A DNA stretch of 64,000 bases from CAVVYV01 sp963818205 (GCA_963818205.1 CAWFRG010000016.1:62001-126000), one strand, 5' to 3'; shown: positions 42,276-50,099, numbered from the stretch's first letter. Made by a program: numbers and translations. The notes: generated by a model not told the origin, from the sequence alone.

Positions 42276-42532
42276 CGAAGGTTCTCATCTGGAGTCGTGA
42301 ACCTCGGCATAGTCGTCGGCCTCGCGCGCCAACTCCCGCTCAAGCTTGCGGTCCACTGCTGCCCACTCTCGGGCCTCACGCAGTTCCTCGGCTCGCTGGT
42401 CGTGCCGACTGTGCTCGCGCAACCAGCGCGGGTGTTCGCGGTCGCCAAACTCCATCAGACCACCGTCCTCACGCCAACCACTCCACCGGCCGTCACGTCC
42501 TACGAAAACCACGAAGGCTCTCATCTGGAGTC
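42276..42532. repeat. 21-bp direct repeats flanking a small ORF
   Basis: CGAAGGTTCTCATCTGGAGTC (42276-42296) and CGAAGGCTCTCATCTGGAGTC (42512-42532) differ at one base. On the minus strand each contains an ATGAGA start-like sequence, so the repeat marks both the start and the end of the ORF at 42285-42524. Confidence 0.7.
42285..42524 (-). CDS. Small hypothetical protein within the integrated element
   Basis: 79 residues from ATG 42524, preceded by AGGGGAGA at suitable distance. It is Arg/Glu-rich: MRAFVVFVGRDGRWSGWRED, then MEFGDREHPRWLREHSRHDQ and a helical C-terminus (EELREAREWAAVDRKLEREL). Its stop overlaps a second ATG that would encode only seven codons (MRTFARA), created by the direct repeat. 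No family recognised; the good ribosome-binding site and protein-like composition argue that it is real. Confidence 0.45.
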   Translation of the reverse strand: MRAFVVFVGRDGRWSGWREDGGLMEFGDREHPRWLREHSRHDQRAEELREAREWAAVDRKLERELAREADDYAEVHDSR

Positions 42533-42785
42533 TCCCCTCTCCACCCCTGTCATGGACCGATACGCGCCGCGCGCGCACGGGTTCTGTCTCAACCCTATGC
42601 GTCAGCTGGCGGTCCGCACAAGGGGATTAGTGGGACCAATCCGCAGGGAAAATCGGGGGCGGATGGCTTGACCCCGACCGCCGCACGGCAGTATTCCTTT
42701 GCATGGAAAGCGGGTCTTGCCACCGGGGGCGCTGACACATCAGGTCGGGGGGCTGCAGCCAGGTAGGCACCGTAGGATTGCGGCA

Positions 42786-43187
42786 GTGCCGTTCACGCTC
42801 AGGAACCTCAAGGAGGACCTGCCGGACGTCGGGTCCAACTTCGACGGGGCGCCGGACCTGGAGTTCCGCTTGGCGACCGAGGCGCTCGAGCTCGAGCAAT
42901 CCGGCCTGGGCTACCAGCGCGTGCCACCCGGCTATCGCTTTCCGTACGGCCACACGCACAAGAAGCAGGAGGAGGTGTACGTGGTCGTGCGCGGGAGCGG
43001 GCGGATGAAGCTCGACGACGAGATCGTCGAGCTCAGGGAGTGGGACGTGGTGCGCGTCCCGCCCGGTACGTGGCGAGGCTACGAGGCCGGGCACGAGGGC
43101 CTCGAGATCATCGTCATCGGCGCGCCCAACCTTGGCGAGGCTCCGCGCGAAGACGTCGAGGGCCAGCGCGACTGGTGGGCTGACTAA
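42786..43187 (+). CDS. Cupin-domain protein
   Basis: 133 residues from GTG 42786; the open frame begins earlier, but the upstream part does not look coding. A single cupin barrel: motif 1 region PYGHTHKKQEEVYVVVRGSG (His-x-His and Glu ligands) and motif 2 VVRVPPGTWRGYEAGHEGLE (His less certain, replaced by Trp/Glu context). The N-terminus VPFTLRNLKEDLPDVGSNFD matches a group of small actinobacterial cupins. Cupins bind a metal and act as isomerases, dioxygenases or binding proteins. Here it is the first cargo gene on the plus strand of the putative element. Confidence 0.85.
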   Translation: MPFTLRNLKEDLPDVGSNFDGAPDLEFRLATEALELEQSGLGYQRVPPGYRFPYGHTHKKQEEVYVVVRGSGRMKLDDEIVELREWDVVRVPPGTWRGYEAGHEGLEIIVIGAPNLGEAPREDVEGQRDWWAD

Positions 43188-43337
43188 CTCGATCCGAACT
43201 GCCGGCGGCCGTGAGGGCCGAAGTGCAGTCCTGAGCGCCCTCCGACCGCCGCTTTGGACGAGAAGCTGCTATCCGCCAGGTCCGGCGGGTCATGACAGGA
43301 TGTGCCCGGGAATCCGCCGTCACGACATGGATGAGCA

Positions 43338-44733
43338 ATGAGCAAACCAGCCGAGAGAGGGACCGGATCCACGCCGGAGATCCCCGGATTCCGCGGACAG
43401 GTGATCGGGCATGACAGCGCCGACTACGACGAGGCACGCCGGGTCTACAACGCGATGATCGACAAGCGCCCGGCGCTGATCGCCCTCTGCGCCGACGCCG
43501 ACGACGTTGCCACCGCCGTCTCGTTCGCCCGCGAGCGCGGGTTGCTCCTCGCCGTGCGCGGGGGCGGCCACAACGGCGCGGGCTTCGGAACCTGCGACGA
43601 CGGGATCGTGATCGATCTCTCCGGGCTGAAGCAGATTGACGTCGATCCCGATACACGCACCGCCAGCGTCGGCGGCGGCTGCTTGTGGCAGGAAGTCGAT
43701 GCGGCGACGGGCGAGCACGAACTCGCGACGCCGAGCGGGATCATTTCGACGACCGGCGTCGGCGGGCTCACCTTGGGTGGCGGGATCGGGCATCTCACCC
43801 GCAGGCACGGGTTGACGATCGACAACCTGCTGGCGGCCGACGTGGTGCTCGCCACCGGCGAGACGGTGCGCGCGAGCGGCGACGAGAACCCCGATCTCTT
43901 CTGGGCGATCCGGGGAGGCGGTGGCAACTTTGGGGTCGTCACCTCTTTCACCTTCCGCCTCCACGAGGTGGGGATGGTCTTCGGCGGCCCGACCTTCTGG
44001 TCCGCCGAGTCGGCGGCCGAGGTGCTCGCGGTCTACCGAGAGTTCCTGCCGCAGGCGCCGCACGACCTAAACGGGTTTTTCTGTTTCCACCACGTGCCGC
44101 CGGCGCCGCCCTTCCCCGAGGAGCTCCACCTGCAAAAGGTGTGCGGCATCGTGTGGTGCGGCCTCGGTGGCGAGGAGGCATCCGCCGAGGCGATGGCGCC
44201 ACTGCTCGACGCCGTGCCCGAGCCACTCCTGCACGGGGTCCAGGCGATGCCGCACGCCGCGCTTCAGAGCGCCTTCGACGGGGTCTATCCACGTGGCGAT
44301 CAGTGGTATTGGCGGGCGGACTTCATTAACGAGGTTCCCGACCAAGCCGTCGAAGCGCACGCGCGGATCGGCCCCGACGATGCCAACGCCCCAGTCGTTG
44401 ATGCACATGTATCCGATAGATGGCGCCGCGAATGACGTCGACTCGAACGACACGGCGTTCATTTATCGCGAGGCGAGGTGGGCGACCGTGTTCGCGGGCG
44501 TCGACCACGACCCGGCGAAGGCGGACGCGATCCGACAGTGGACCGTGGATTACTTCGAGGCGCTCCACCCGTACTCCGCCGGGGGCGCGTACGTGAACAT
44601 GATGATGGACGAGGGCCAGGAGCGGGTACGCGCGAGCTACGGTTCGAACTACGACCGCCTCGCGCGCATGAAGGCTCAGTACGACCCGCAGAACCTCTTC
44701 CGCGTCAACCAGAACATCCAGCCGCAGGCGTAG
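43338..44733 (+). CDS. FAD-linked oxidase, berberine-bridge-enzyme type (one frameshift)
   Basis: About 465 residues. The N-terminal PCMH-type FAD domain includes ALIALCADADDVATAVSFAR, the flavin-attachment motif VRGGGHNGAGFGTCDDG (His for 8-alpha linkage), GGGCLWQEVDAATGEHELAT and TTGVGGLTLGGGIGHLTRRH. After a shift near 44370-44400 the substrate domain ends with the BBE signature SNYDRLARMKAQYDPQNLFR followed by VNQNIQPQA. Enzymes of this group oxidise sugars or form rings in natural products. Grouped with a cupin and a SnoaL-like protein, it suggests a small oxidative tailoring set; the substrate is unknown. Confidence 0.88.
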
Positions 44734-44930
44734 CGCGACGGCTGCGGCCGTTCGGCCGACCCGCAGGTCGTCTTGGGCTCCGCCTCGGGGATCCGTGGGG
44801 TGGGTACTACGACGATACGGTCGCGGTCGCCGCTTCTGAGTTGTACGAGGACCACCGCTTTGCATGGAAAGCAGGAGTCCGGTTGATGGAGATAGTGGTC
44901 GACCCGGACGAGACGTGGAAAGGAGCCCAA

Positions 44931-45396
44931 ATGGCGCAAAGCGCAAAAGACGTGGCTCGCGAGAGCATCGAGTCGTATAACGCCGGTGTCTTCGAATGGC
45001 CTCCGCTCGCTTCTCGTCGACGACTTCTACGAGGAGGAGCTCGCTACGCAGCGCCGCCTCGCGGGGGCAGATGCCCGTGTCGAGGCAGCGCAGGCCTGGA
45101 AGCAAGCGTTTCCGGACGAGCGCGGCACGATAATCGGGGCGTGCACGAGCGGAAACACGGTGGCGATCGAGCTCACCTGGGAGGGCACCCAGAGCGGCCC
45201 GATGCCGACGCCCGACGGTCAGGAGCTGCCGCCGTCGAACAAACGCATAACGGTCAAGTCGGTCGAGGTGATTGAGATCGAGGACGGCAAGAGCAAGGTG
45301 CTTCGCCACTACTTCGATCTGATGACGCTGGGTCCGAGCGGACTCGAAGCGATGGACCAGGCGGTAACACCCGTCAGCCGAGCAGCGCTTCGATAG
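44931..45396 (+). CDS. SnoaL-like / NTF2-fold protein (one frameshift)
   Basis: About 155 residues from ATG 44931, which has a clear GGAAAGGAG ribosome-binding site. Start MAQSAKDVARESIESYNAG; a shift near 44990 leads to LRSLLVDDFYEEELATQRRL, RVEAAQAWKQAFPDERGTII, NTVAIELTWEGTQSG and RITVKSVEVIEIEDGKSKVL followed by RHYFDLMTLGPSGL. This is the alpha+beta cone fold of polyketide cyclases, ketosteroid isomerases and related enzymes. The EGTQSGPM and HYFDLMTLGPSG segments are typical of actinobacterial SnoaL-like proteins. Function within the element is not known. Confidence 0.82.
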
Positions 45397-45414
45397 CTAA
45401 TCGCGACCGCTGCT

Positions 45415-45786
45415 TTAGGACGAAAAGCGGCTGTTACGTCGACTGGCGCACAGACCTGGCGCAACAGCTTGGCTGCGCCGCCGCCCCGAGGGATCTCGAC
45501 GCTGGAGCCGGGCTACCTGTCCAGATCCCTGAGAGCGTCCCAGCGCGGCGTAGCTCCGGGCGCCGGCAGCCCGTCCGCGATCAGCTCGGCGATCGCCGCC
45601 AGGTCGATGCAGGGCCTGGCCGAAGATGTAGTCGGCGCCCTCCTCGCCCTCGGCCCGGGCCCGGCAAGCGCCGGCGACGGCGCGGATGCGCGCGGCCAGG
45701 ATCTCCTCGCAGTTCAAATGATCGCGATCGCGCACCTTCTGCGAGGAGATGTCGCGCCGGACGCGGGTGGTGGCGGCCATGATCAT
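45415..45786 (-). CDS. Unidentified ORF near the right end of the integrated element
   Basis: From ATG 45786 the minus strand reads MIMAATTRVRRDISSQKVRD, CEEILAARIRAVAGACRARA and EGEEGADYIFGQ, a protein-like helical sequence. After this the composition becomes Arg/Gly-rich, and another frame looks better (CIDLAAIAELIADGLPAPGA, then TPRWDALRDL), so a frameshift near 45615 is likely. I do not recognise the family. It could be a diverged element-encoded protein. Confidence 0.35.
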   Translation of the reverse strand: MIMAATTRVRRDISSQKVRDRDHLNCEEILAARIRAVAGACRARAEGEEGADYIFGQALHRPGGDRRADRGRAAGARSYAALGRSQGSGQVARLQRRDPSGRRRSQAVAPGLCASRRNSRFSS

Positions 45787-45953
45787 GGTGAGTTTGCCAC
45801 GCCAGCGGGCGGCCAAGACTGCAACCCGATTGCAAACGAACGGCGCCGAACGGGACGGATTTGGCGGCATTCGACGTCACGACGAGGGACCCGGAAACCG
45901 GCGATTAGCAGCCGATTCCGTACAGGAGACGACGGCCTGTCACGAGGGCGAAA

Positions 45954-45969
45954 GAACCAGCTGTTCTAG
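45954..45969. repeat. Direct repeat of the prs 3' end (putative att site, right)
   Basis: GAACCAGCTGTTCTAG, identical to 41738-41753. No prs sequence other than the last codons is present, as expected for the distal att site of an element integrated into prs. Confidence 0.65.
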
Positions 45970-46110
45970 GGCCCGCGACGTGGGCGCGATCGGACGGTTT
46001 GACCCTGCAGGTAGCGGGCCCGACTGATGCGCCCGCGGCGTAAGCGCGATCGGACGTTCGTCCCTGCAGGTTGCGGGCCCGACTGATGCGGGCGCGGCGC
46101 CTCACTGCAG
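45969..46110. repeat. Imperfect tandem repeat next to the right att site
   Basis: Units beginning GGGCCCG at 45969, 46016 and 46075 share GCGCGATCGGACG and CCCTGCAGGT, each followed by GCGGGCCCGACTGATGCG; the first unit is shorter and the last incomplete. The units contain the palindromes GGGCCC and CCTGCAGG. They overlap the 3' end of the lipoprotein gene by a few bases. Together with the ORF at 45415-45786 and the att repeat this is all that can be seen between 45397 and 46101. Confidence 0.75.
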
Positions 46111-46488
46111 CCCGGTGATCTTCCACTCGCCATCGTCCTGACGCTCGAGGACGAGGGCGATGCGGCTGGGGCCCTCTTGGCCCTCGCTGACGTCGATGTC
46201 GGCGGTGGCCCGGTCGTCGTTGACGTGTACGTCGGCCACCGAGAGCTCACCGCCCGCTCCGGTGGTCTGCTCCTCGACGAAGGCCGCGCAGTTCTCCTCA
46301 CCGACCGCCAACTGCTGCTTGAAGCTGTCGCTGTAGAGGTCGCAGACGAGCGCGAAGTCACCCTCGTTGCGGGCGTCGACGTAGTCCTGAACGACCTCGC
46401 GGGCCTGCTCCTGATCGGTCTCGCCACAGCCGGCCGCGAGCAGGAGCGCGGCGGCGCAAACCAGGGCTGTGATCGTCCGTCGCACCAT
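46102..46488 (-). CDS. Putative lipoprotein with NTF2-like domain
   Basis: 128 residues from ATG 46488 (an ATG 8 codons upstream is possible but less likely). Signal peptide MVRRTITALVCAAALLLAAG with lipobox Cys, then a small domain: EQAREVVQDYVDARNEGDFA, LVCDLYSDSFKQQLA, ADVHVNDDRATADIDVSEGQ and GEWKITGLQ, an NTF2-like pattern typical of actinobacterial lipoproteins. Two cysteines (in LVCDLY and EENCAAF) could form a disulfide. It was probably the native neighbour of prs before the integration event. Confidence 0.8.
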   Translation of the reverse strand: MVRRTITALVCAAALLLAAGCGETDQEQAREVVQDYVDARNEGDFALVCDLYSDSFKQQLAVGEENCAAFVEEQTTGAGGELSVADVHVNDDRATADIDVSEGQEGPSRIALVLERQDDGEWKITGLQ

Positions 46489-46536
46489 GCTCGGGCCGTC
46501 GCAGTCAATCATCTAGCCGTTAGCTAGGGTGCGCGA

Positions 46537-47412
46537 ATGGCGGCGAAAAAGGGCGAGAAGGAGGAGCCCCTGCAAAAGGACAGGCATGTCTATCGGCGGA
46601 TCGGCCACAAGGGCGCCGACACGATCACCCCCGGGAACACGATCGAGAGCTTCATCGCCGCGGTCGAGCAGGGCGTCGACATGATCGAGCTCGACGTGCT
46701 CAGGGGCCGTGAGGGCCGGCTGTTGGTCGCCCACGATCACCGGGACGCGCTGGCGCGCCGGCCGCTCGATCTCACCGACGCCCTCGATGCCTTCCAGGAG
46801 AAGCCGCTCGACCAGGTCGAGATCGACTGCGATCTGAAGCTCCCCGGCCGCGAGGCCGAGCTGGCGGGGGCTCTGGCGGGCCACGGCATGATCGAGCGGG
46901 CGATGGTCTCGACGATGGAAATCGAGAGCCTCCATAAGCTGCGCCAGCTCGAGCCCAATCTGAGACTCGGCTGGACCTATCCCAAGACTCGCCGCGACTG
47001 GACCAGCTACGGCTGGGCGCGGCTCGGGGTGGCGGCCGCCCTCGCGGCGATCCGCCGCCGGTTCCCCGCGATCCTCGCGTCGAAGGTCCCCGAGCTCGGA
47101 GTCGATGCGGTTTGGGCCTATCACCTCGCGATCACACCGAGGCTGGTCGAGGCGGCGAATCAGCAGGACGTCGAGCTGATCGCCTGGACGGTGGACGACC
47201 CCGCCCGGATCCGAAAGCTGGCCGAGATGGGCGTCCACGGGATCTGCAGCAACGACCCGCGTCTGTTTGCGGTCGCCGACCGCGTCCCGGAGAAGCCCGC
47301 GAAGCAGTCGCGCGCCGAGAAACGGGAGGCGAAGAGGACGGCGAAGCAGGCCGCCAGCAAACGGCGGCCACAAAAACCGCCGCCGGATCAGAAGGCCGAG
47401 GAGGCCGGCTAG
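46537..47412 (+). CDS. Glycerophosphodiester phosphodiesterase family protein
   Basis: 291 residues. GDPD active-site motifs: RIGHKGADTITPGNTIESF (first catalytic His, H24), DMIELDVLRGREGRLLVAHD (Glu/Asp metal ligands E51 and D53; second His H66), VEIDCDL, and the late VELIAWTVDDPARIRKLAEM and GVHGICSNDPRLF. It hydrolyses glycerophosphodiesters to glycerol-3-phosphate and an alcohol, giving phosphate or lipid turnover. There is no signal peptide, so it is cytosolic. The C-terminal 40 residues are a disordered Lys/Arg/Ala/Pro tail. Its stop codon is the start of structured repeat copy C. Confidence 0.93.
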   Translation: MAAKKGEKEEPLQKDRHVYRRIGHKGADTITPGNTIESFIAAVEQGVDMIELDVLRGREGRLLVAHDHRDALARRPLDLTDALDAFQEKPLDQVEIDCDLKLPGREAELAGALAGHGMIERAMVSTMEIESLHKLRQLEPNLRLGWTYPKTRRDWTSYGWARLGVAAALAAIRRRFPAILASKVPELGVDAVWAYHLAITPRLVEAANQQDVELIAWTVDDPARIRKLAEMGVHGICSNDPRLFAVADRVPEKPAKQSRAEKREAKRTAKQAASKRRPQKPPPDQKAEEAG

Positions 47413-47489
47413 CGATCGCCAGGCCGCCCTACTCAGGAGCGAAGGGCGAAGCCCGCAGCGACTTATGCGGGGCGGCCGCCCGCGATCGC
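47412..47489. repeat. Structured stop-codon repeat, copy C
   Basis: Starts with the G of the TAG of the GDPD gene. Outer stem GCGATCGC/GCGATCGC, middle stem GGCCGCCC/GGGGCGGCC, apical GGGC-GAA-GCCC hairpin and AGCGACTTATG. The outer stem differs in sequence from copy A but keeps full pairing. It lies between convergent genes. Confidence 0.8.
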
Positions 47490-47494
47490 GACTG

Positions 47495-48967
47495 TCACAC
47501 CCGGCTCGGCAGGCCGGGCGTCTGCGCGGTGCCGCGGCGCTCGAAGTAGCGCCACTCGGCCTCGCCGAGCACCGTCGAGGGGGGATCGGCGTAGACCCAC
47601 TCGCGCATGATCCGGTGCCAGTTGGCGGTCGCCCGCAGCTGGGCGAGGACCGCCAGCAGCCCGGTCTCCATCCGCCGCCCCATCAGCTCGTCGGCCGGGA
47701 GGCTCTCCCGCCGGACCAGATCGAAGAAGTCCGAGCGGGGGTCGGAGGTGACCTCGATCATCTTCATCACCCGCTTCGGGGTGATCTGGACCTTCCTGTC
47801 CTCCATGTACCAGCCGCCGACCATCTTCACGTGCTCCATCAGCCGCTCGGCCTCGACCCGGTCGGGGTTGGCGACGAAGCCGAGATCGTGGAGCGCCTCG
47901 CGCAGGGCCTCGGCGTCGTCCCTGGCGGCGGCGTCGATCGCCCGCTGCTCGAGCTTGATCTGGTCGGGCGAGAGCCGCTTCGTCATCCCGAAGTCGAGGA
48001 AGGCGACTCGCCCGTCCTCCATCAGCAGGTAGTTGCCGGGATGGGTGTCGGCGTTGAAGTGCCGCAGGTGGTAGATCGAGCCGAAGCAGAAGCGGAAGAT
48101 GATCTCGCCGTAGATGTCGCGCTCGTCCTGGGGCAGGCGCTTCACCGCCTCGAACCCCTCCCCCTCGACGTAATCGCTCACCAGCACCCGCCGGCGGGAG
48201 AGACGCGAGTGGACCTTGGGGACGTAGATGAAGGGGTGCCCGTCATAGGCGCGGGCGAAGACGCGCTGGTTCTGGGCCTCGTACTCGTAGTCGAGCTCCT
48301 CGAGGACCCGCTCGCGCAGCTCCCCGGCGACAGCCTTGGCGTCGAGCCCGGGGGCGAGCGCCCTGGCCAGGCGCACGAGGATGCCGGCGTTGGCCACGTC
48401 TGACTCCAGCGCGTCGGCGATCCCCGGGTACTGGACCTTGACCGCCACCTGGCTCCCGTCCCGCAGGGTGGCGCGATGGACCTGGCCAATCGAGGCGGCG
48501 GCGAACGCCTCCTCCTCGATCGAGGCGAAGACCTGCTCCGGCGGGCGGCCCTCATACTCGTCCGTCATCACCTCGCGCACCTTCTCCCAGGGCATCGCCG
48601 GCGCATGGGTGCGCAGCTTCGCCAGGTTCTTCTGGTAGATCTCGCGGTACTCCGGCGGCAGGAGGTCGATGTCGATGAAGGAGGCCATCTGGCCGATCTT
48701 CATCGCCGCGCCCTTCATCTCCCCGAGCACCGAGGCCATCTTCAGGGCGGCCTCTATGTGGCGAGTCTCCAGCCGTTCCCGGGCCTTCTCGTCGGAGCGC
48801 GCCACGTTCGCCGCCACGGTGCCCGCGTAGCGGGTCGCCTGGCCGCCGATCGCCGAGCCCAGCTTCGCCGACCGGCCGACCCGGCTGCTCGGGATCTCCC
48901 CTTCCTGCTCGCGGTCATCGCCGGTCCCCGGCGCCCCCTCAACCTCCTTGTCTCGATCTCTTTCCAC
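47495..48967 (-). CDS. ABC1/AarF (UbiB-like) family atypical kinase
   Basis: About 490 residues from GTG 48967; the frame continues to 49033 but would overlap the rplY start, and the ribosome-binding site is poorly placed, so the start is tentative. ABC1 hallmarks: KMASVLGEMKGAAMKIGQMA (KxGQ motif), AAASIGQVHRATLRDGSQVA followed by VKVQYPG (Ala-rich loop and lysine), LEELDYEYEAQNQRVF, HFNADTHPGNYLLMEDGRVA and FLDFGM (catalytic Asp and DFG). Family members support ubiquinone or lipid metabolism and are membrane associated. The C-terminal extension (SDFFDLVRRESLPADELMGR) is longer than average. Confidence 0.92.
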   Translation of the reverse strand: MERDRDKEVEGAPGTGDDREQEGEIPSSRVGRSAKLGSAIGGQATRYAGTVAANVARSDEKARERLETRHIEAALKMASVLGEMKGAAMKIGQMASFIDIDLLPPEYREIYQKNLAKLRTHAPAMPWEKVREVMTDEYEGRPPEQVFASIEEEAFAAASIGQVHRATLRDGSQVAVKVQYPGIADALESDVANAGILVRLARALAPGLDAKAVAGELRERVLEELDYEYEAQNQRVFARAYDGHPFIYVPKVHSRLSRRRVLVSDYVEGEGFEAVKRLPQDERDIYGEIIFRFCFGSIYHLRHFNADTHPGNYLLMEDGRVAFLDFGMTKRLSPDQIKLEQRAIDAAARDDAEALREALHDLGFVANPDRVEAERLMEHVKMVGGWYMEDRKVQITPKRVMKMIEVTSDPRSDFFDLVRRESLPADELMGRRMETGLLAVLAQLRATANWHRIMREWVYADPPSTVLGEAEWRYFERRGTAQTPGLPSRV

Positions 48968-49001
48968 AGCCTCCTCACATTTTCTATGCTGGCTCGCGTC
49001 T

Positions 49002-49721
49002 ATGGCATCAGACCGAGCCACCTTGAAGGTCAACGCCCGCGACTCCTTCGGGTCGCGGGCCAGCCGCCGCCTGCGCCGCGAGGGTCTGGTCCCGGGCGTG
49101 GTCTACGGCCAGGGCGGCGAAGCCCGCCCCTTCCAAGTGTCGCAGCGCGAGCTCCGAATGCTGCTCTCCCAGGGCCATACCCTGCTTGACCTCGAGCTCG
49201 ACGGATCGAAGGCTGTGCCGGTGGTGATCAAGGAAGAGCAGCACCACCCGGTGCGCGGCGACATCGTTCATCTCGATTGCCTCGAGGTGCGCCTCGACGA
49301 GGAGATCCAGTCCGAGGTCCCGATCGAGCTCGAGGGCACCGATCAGGCCCCCGGCGTTCGCGAGGGCGGGGTGCTCGAGCACGTCACCCGCGAGGTCACC
49401 GTGGAGGCGCTGCCGACCGCGATCCCCGAGCAGATCACCGTCGACGTCTCGGAGATGGAGATCGGCGACACGATCTCGCTGGCCACCGTGATCCCGCCCA
49501 CCGGCACCACGTTCATGGTGGACGAGCCCGAGGAAATCACGATCGCCACCCTGAGCCCCCCGCGGGTCGAGGAGGAGCCCGAGCCCGAGGTCGAGGAGGA
49601 GGCCGAGCTGGTCGGCGAGGGCGAGGAGGTCCCCGAGGGCGAGGAGGCTGCCGAGGGCGAGGAGGGTCCGGAGGGCGAGTCCGCCGAGGGGGCGGGCGGC
49701 GAGGAATCGGGGAACGACTAG
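49002..49721 (+). CDS. rplY: 50S ribosomal protein L25 (CTC/TL5 type)
   Basis: 240 residues from ATG 49002. The N-terminal 5S-rRNA-binding domain (ATLKVNARDSFGSRASRRLR; GLVPGVVYGQGGEARPF) is followed by the CTC/TL5 second domain (LEGTDQAPGVREGGVLEHVT; EQITVDVSEMEIGDTISLAT; FMVDEPEEITIATLSPPRVE). About 55 extra residues form a Glu/Gly-rich acidic tail (EEVPEGEEAAEGEEGPEG). The protein binds 5S rRNA in the large subunit. It sits upstream of pth, the usual neighbour. Its TAG overlaps the GTG of the next small gene (TAGTG). Confidence 0.95.
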   Translation: MASDRATLKVNARDSFGSRASRRLRREGLVPGVVYGQGGEARPFQVSQRELRMLLSQGHTLLDLELDGSKAVPVVIKEEQHHPVRGDIVHLDCLEVRLDEEIQSEVPIELEGTDQAPGVREGGVLEHVTREVTVEALPTAIPEQITVDVSEMEIGDTISLATVIPPTGTTFMVDEPEEITIATLSPPRVEEEPEPEVEEEAELVGEGEEVPEGEEAAEGEEGPEGESAEGAGGEESGND

Positions 49722-50018
49722 TGGGTTTGTTCGACCGGCTTTTCCGACGTGGCGGCAGGCAGGGCGGCATCTCTCACGACACGTCGAGCGCCAGGCTATT
49801 ACCCGGTCACCACCGGCGGCGGCCACCGCGACGACGACAGGGACGACAAGGAGAACGGCAGGGACGAGCAGAGCCAGGAGGATGAGGGCGCGGTCGATCC
49901 TTCCTCCCAGGAGATCGAGGTCGACGAGTCGAGTGCGTCCGAGGCCGGCGCCTCCGGCGGAGACGGCGGCGGAGGAGACGGCGGTGGCGGAGGCAACGGC
50001 GGCGGAGGGGGCGAGTAG
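49721..50018 (+). CDS. Small hydrophilic protein with Gly-rich tail (one frameshift), unknown function
   Basis: GTG 49721 overlaps the rplY stop. The start reads MGLFDRLFRRGGRQGGISHD. After a shift near 49795 it continues GYYPVTTGGGHRDDDRDDKE, an acidic segment (EDEGAVDPSSQEIEVDESSA) and a tail of Gly with a few Asp/Asn. The total is about 98 residues. Composition suggests a disordered protein; no family recognised. Tight coupling between rplY and pth implies that it is translated with them. Confidence 0.5.
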
Positions 50019-50099
50019 CAGCTGTCGCTGCTTCGCCGGCACCGGCGCCGGGAGTCAGGTGATGGCGATCAGGCGGGACCGTCGCGAGCGGACCTGCTC

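Larger units (their letters stand above)
41738..45969. mobile_element. Putative integrated element in the 3' end of prs
   Basis: A 4.2-kb segment bounded by the direct repeat GAACCAGCTGTTCTAG (41738-41753, inside prs; 45954-45969). Next to the prs-side repeat lies the C-terminal part of a tyrosine recombinase pointing toward it, the normal layout of an integrase and its att site. Cargo: a small ORF, a cupin, a BBE-type flavoenzyme, a SnoaL-like protein and an unidentified ORF. The spacing between genes is much looser than in flanking DNA, and several short repeats occur only here. Because the integrase is truncated, the element is probably no longer mobile by itself. Confidence 0.65.
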
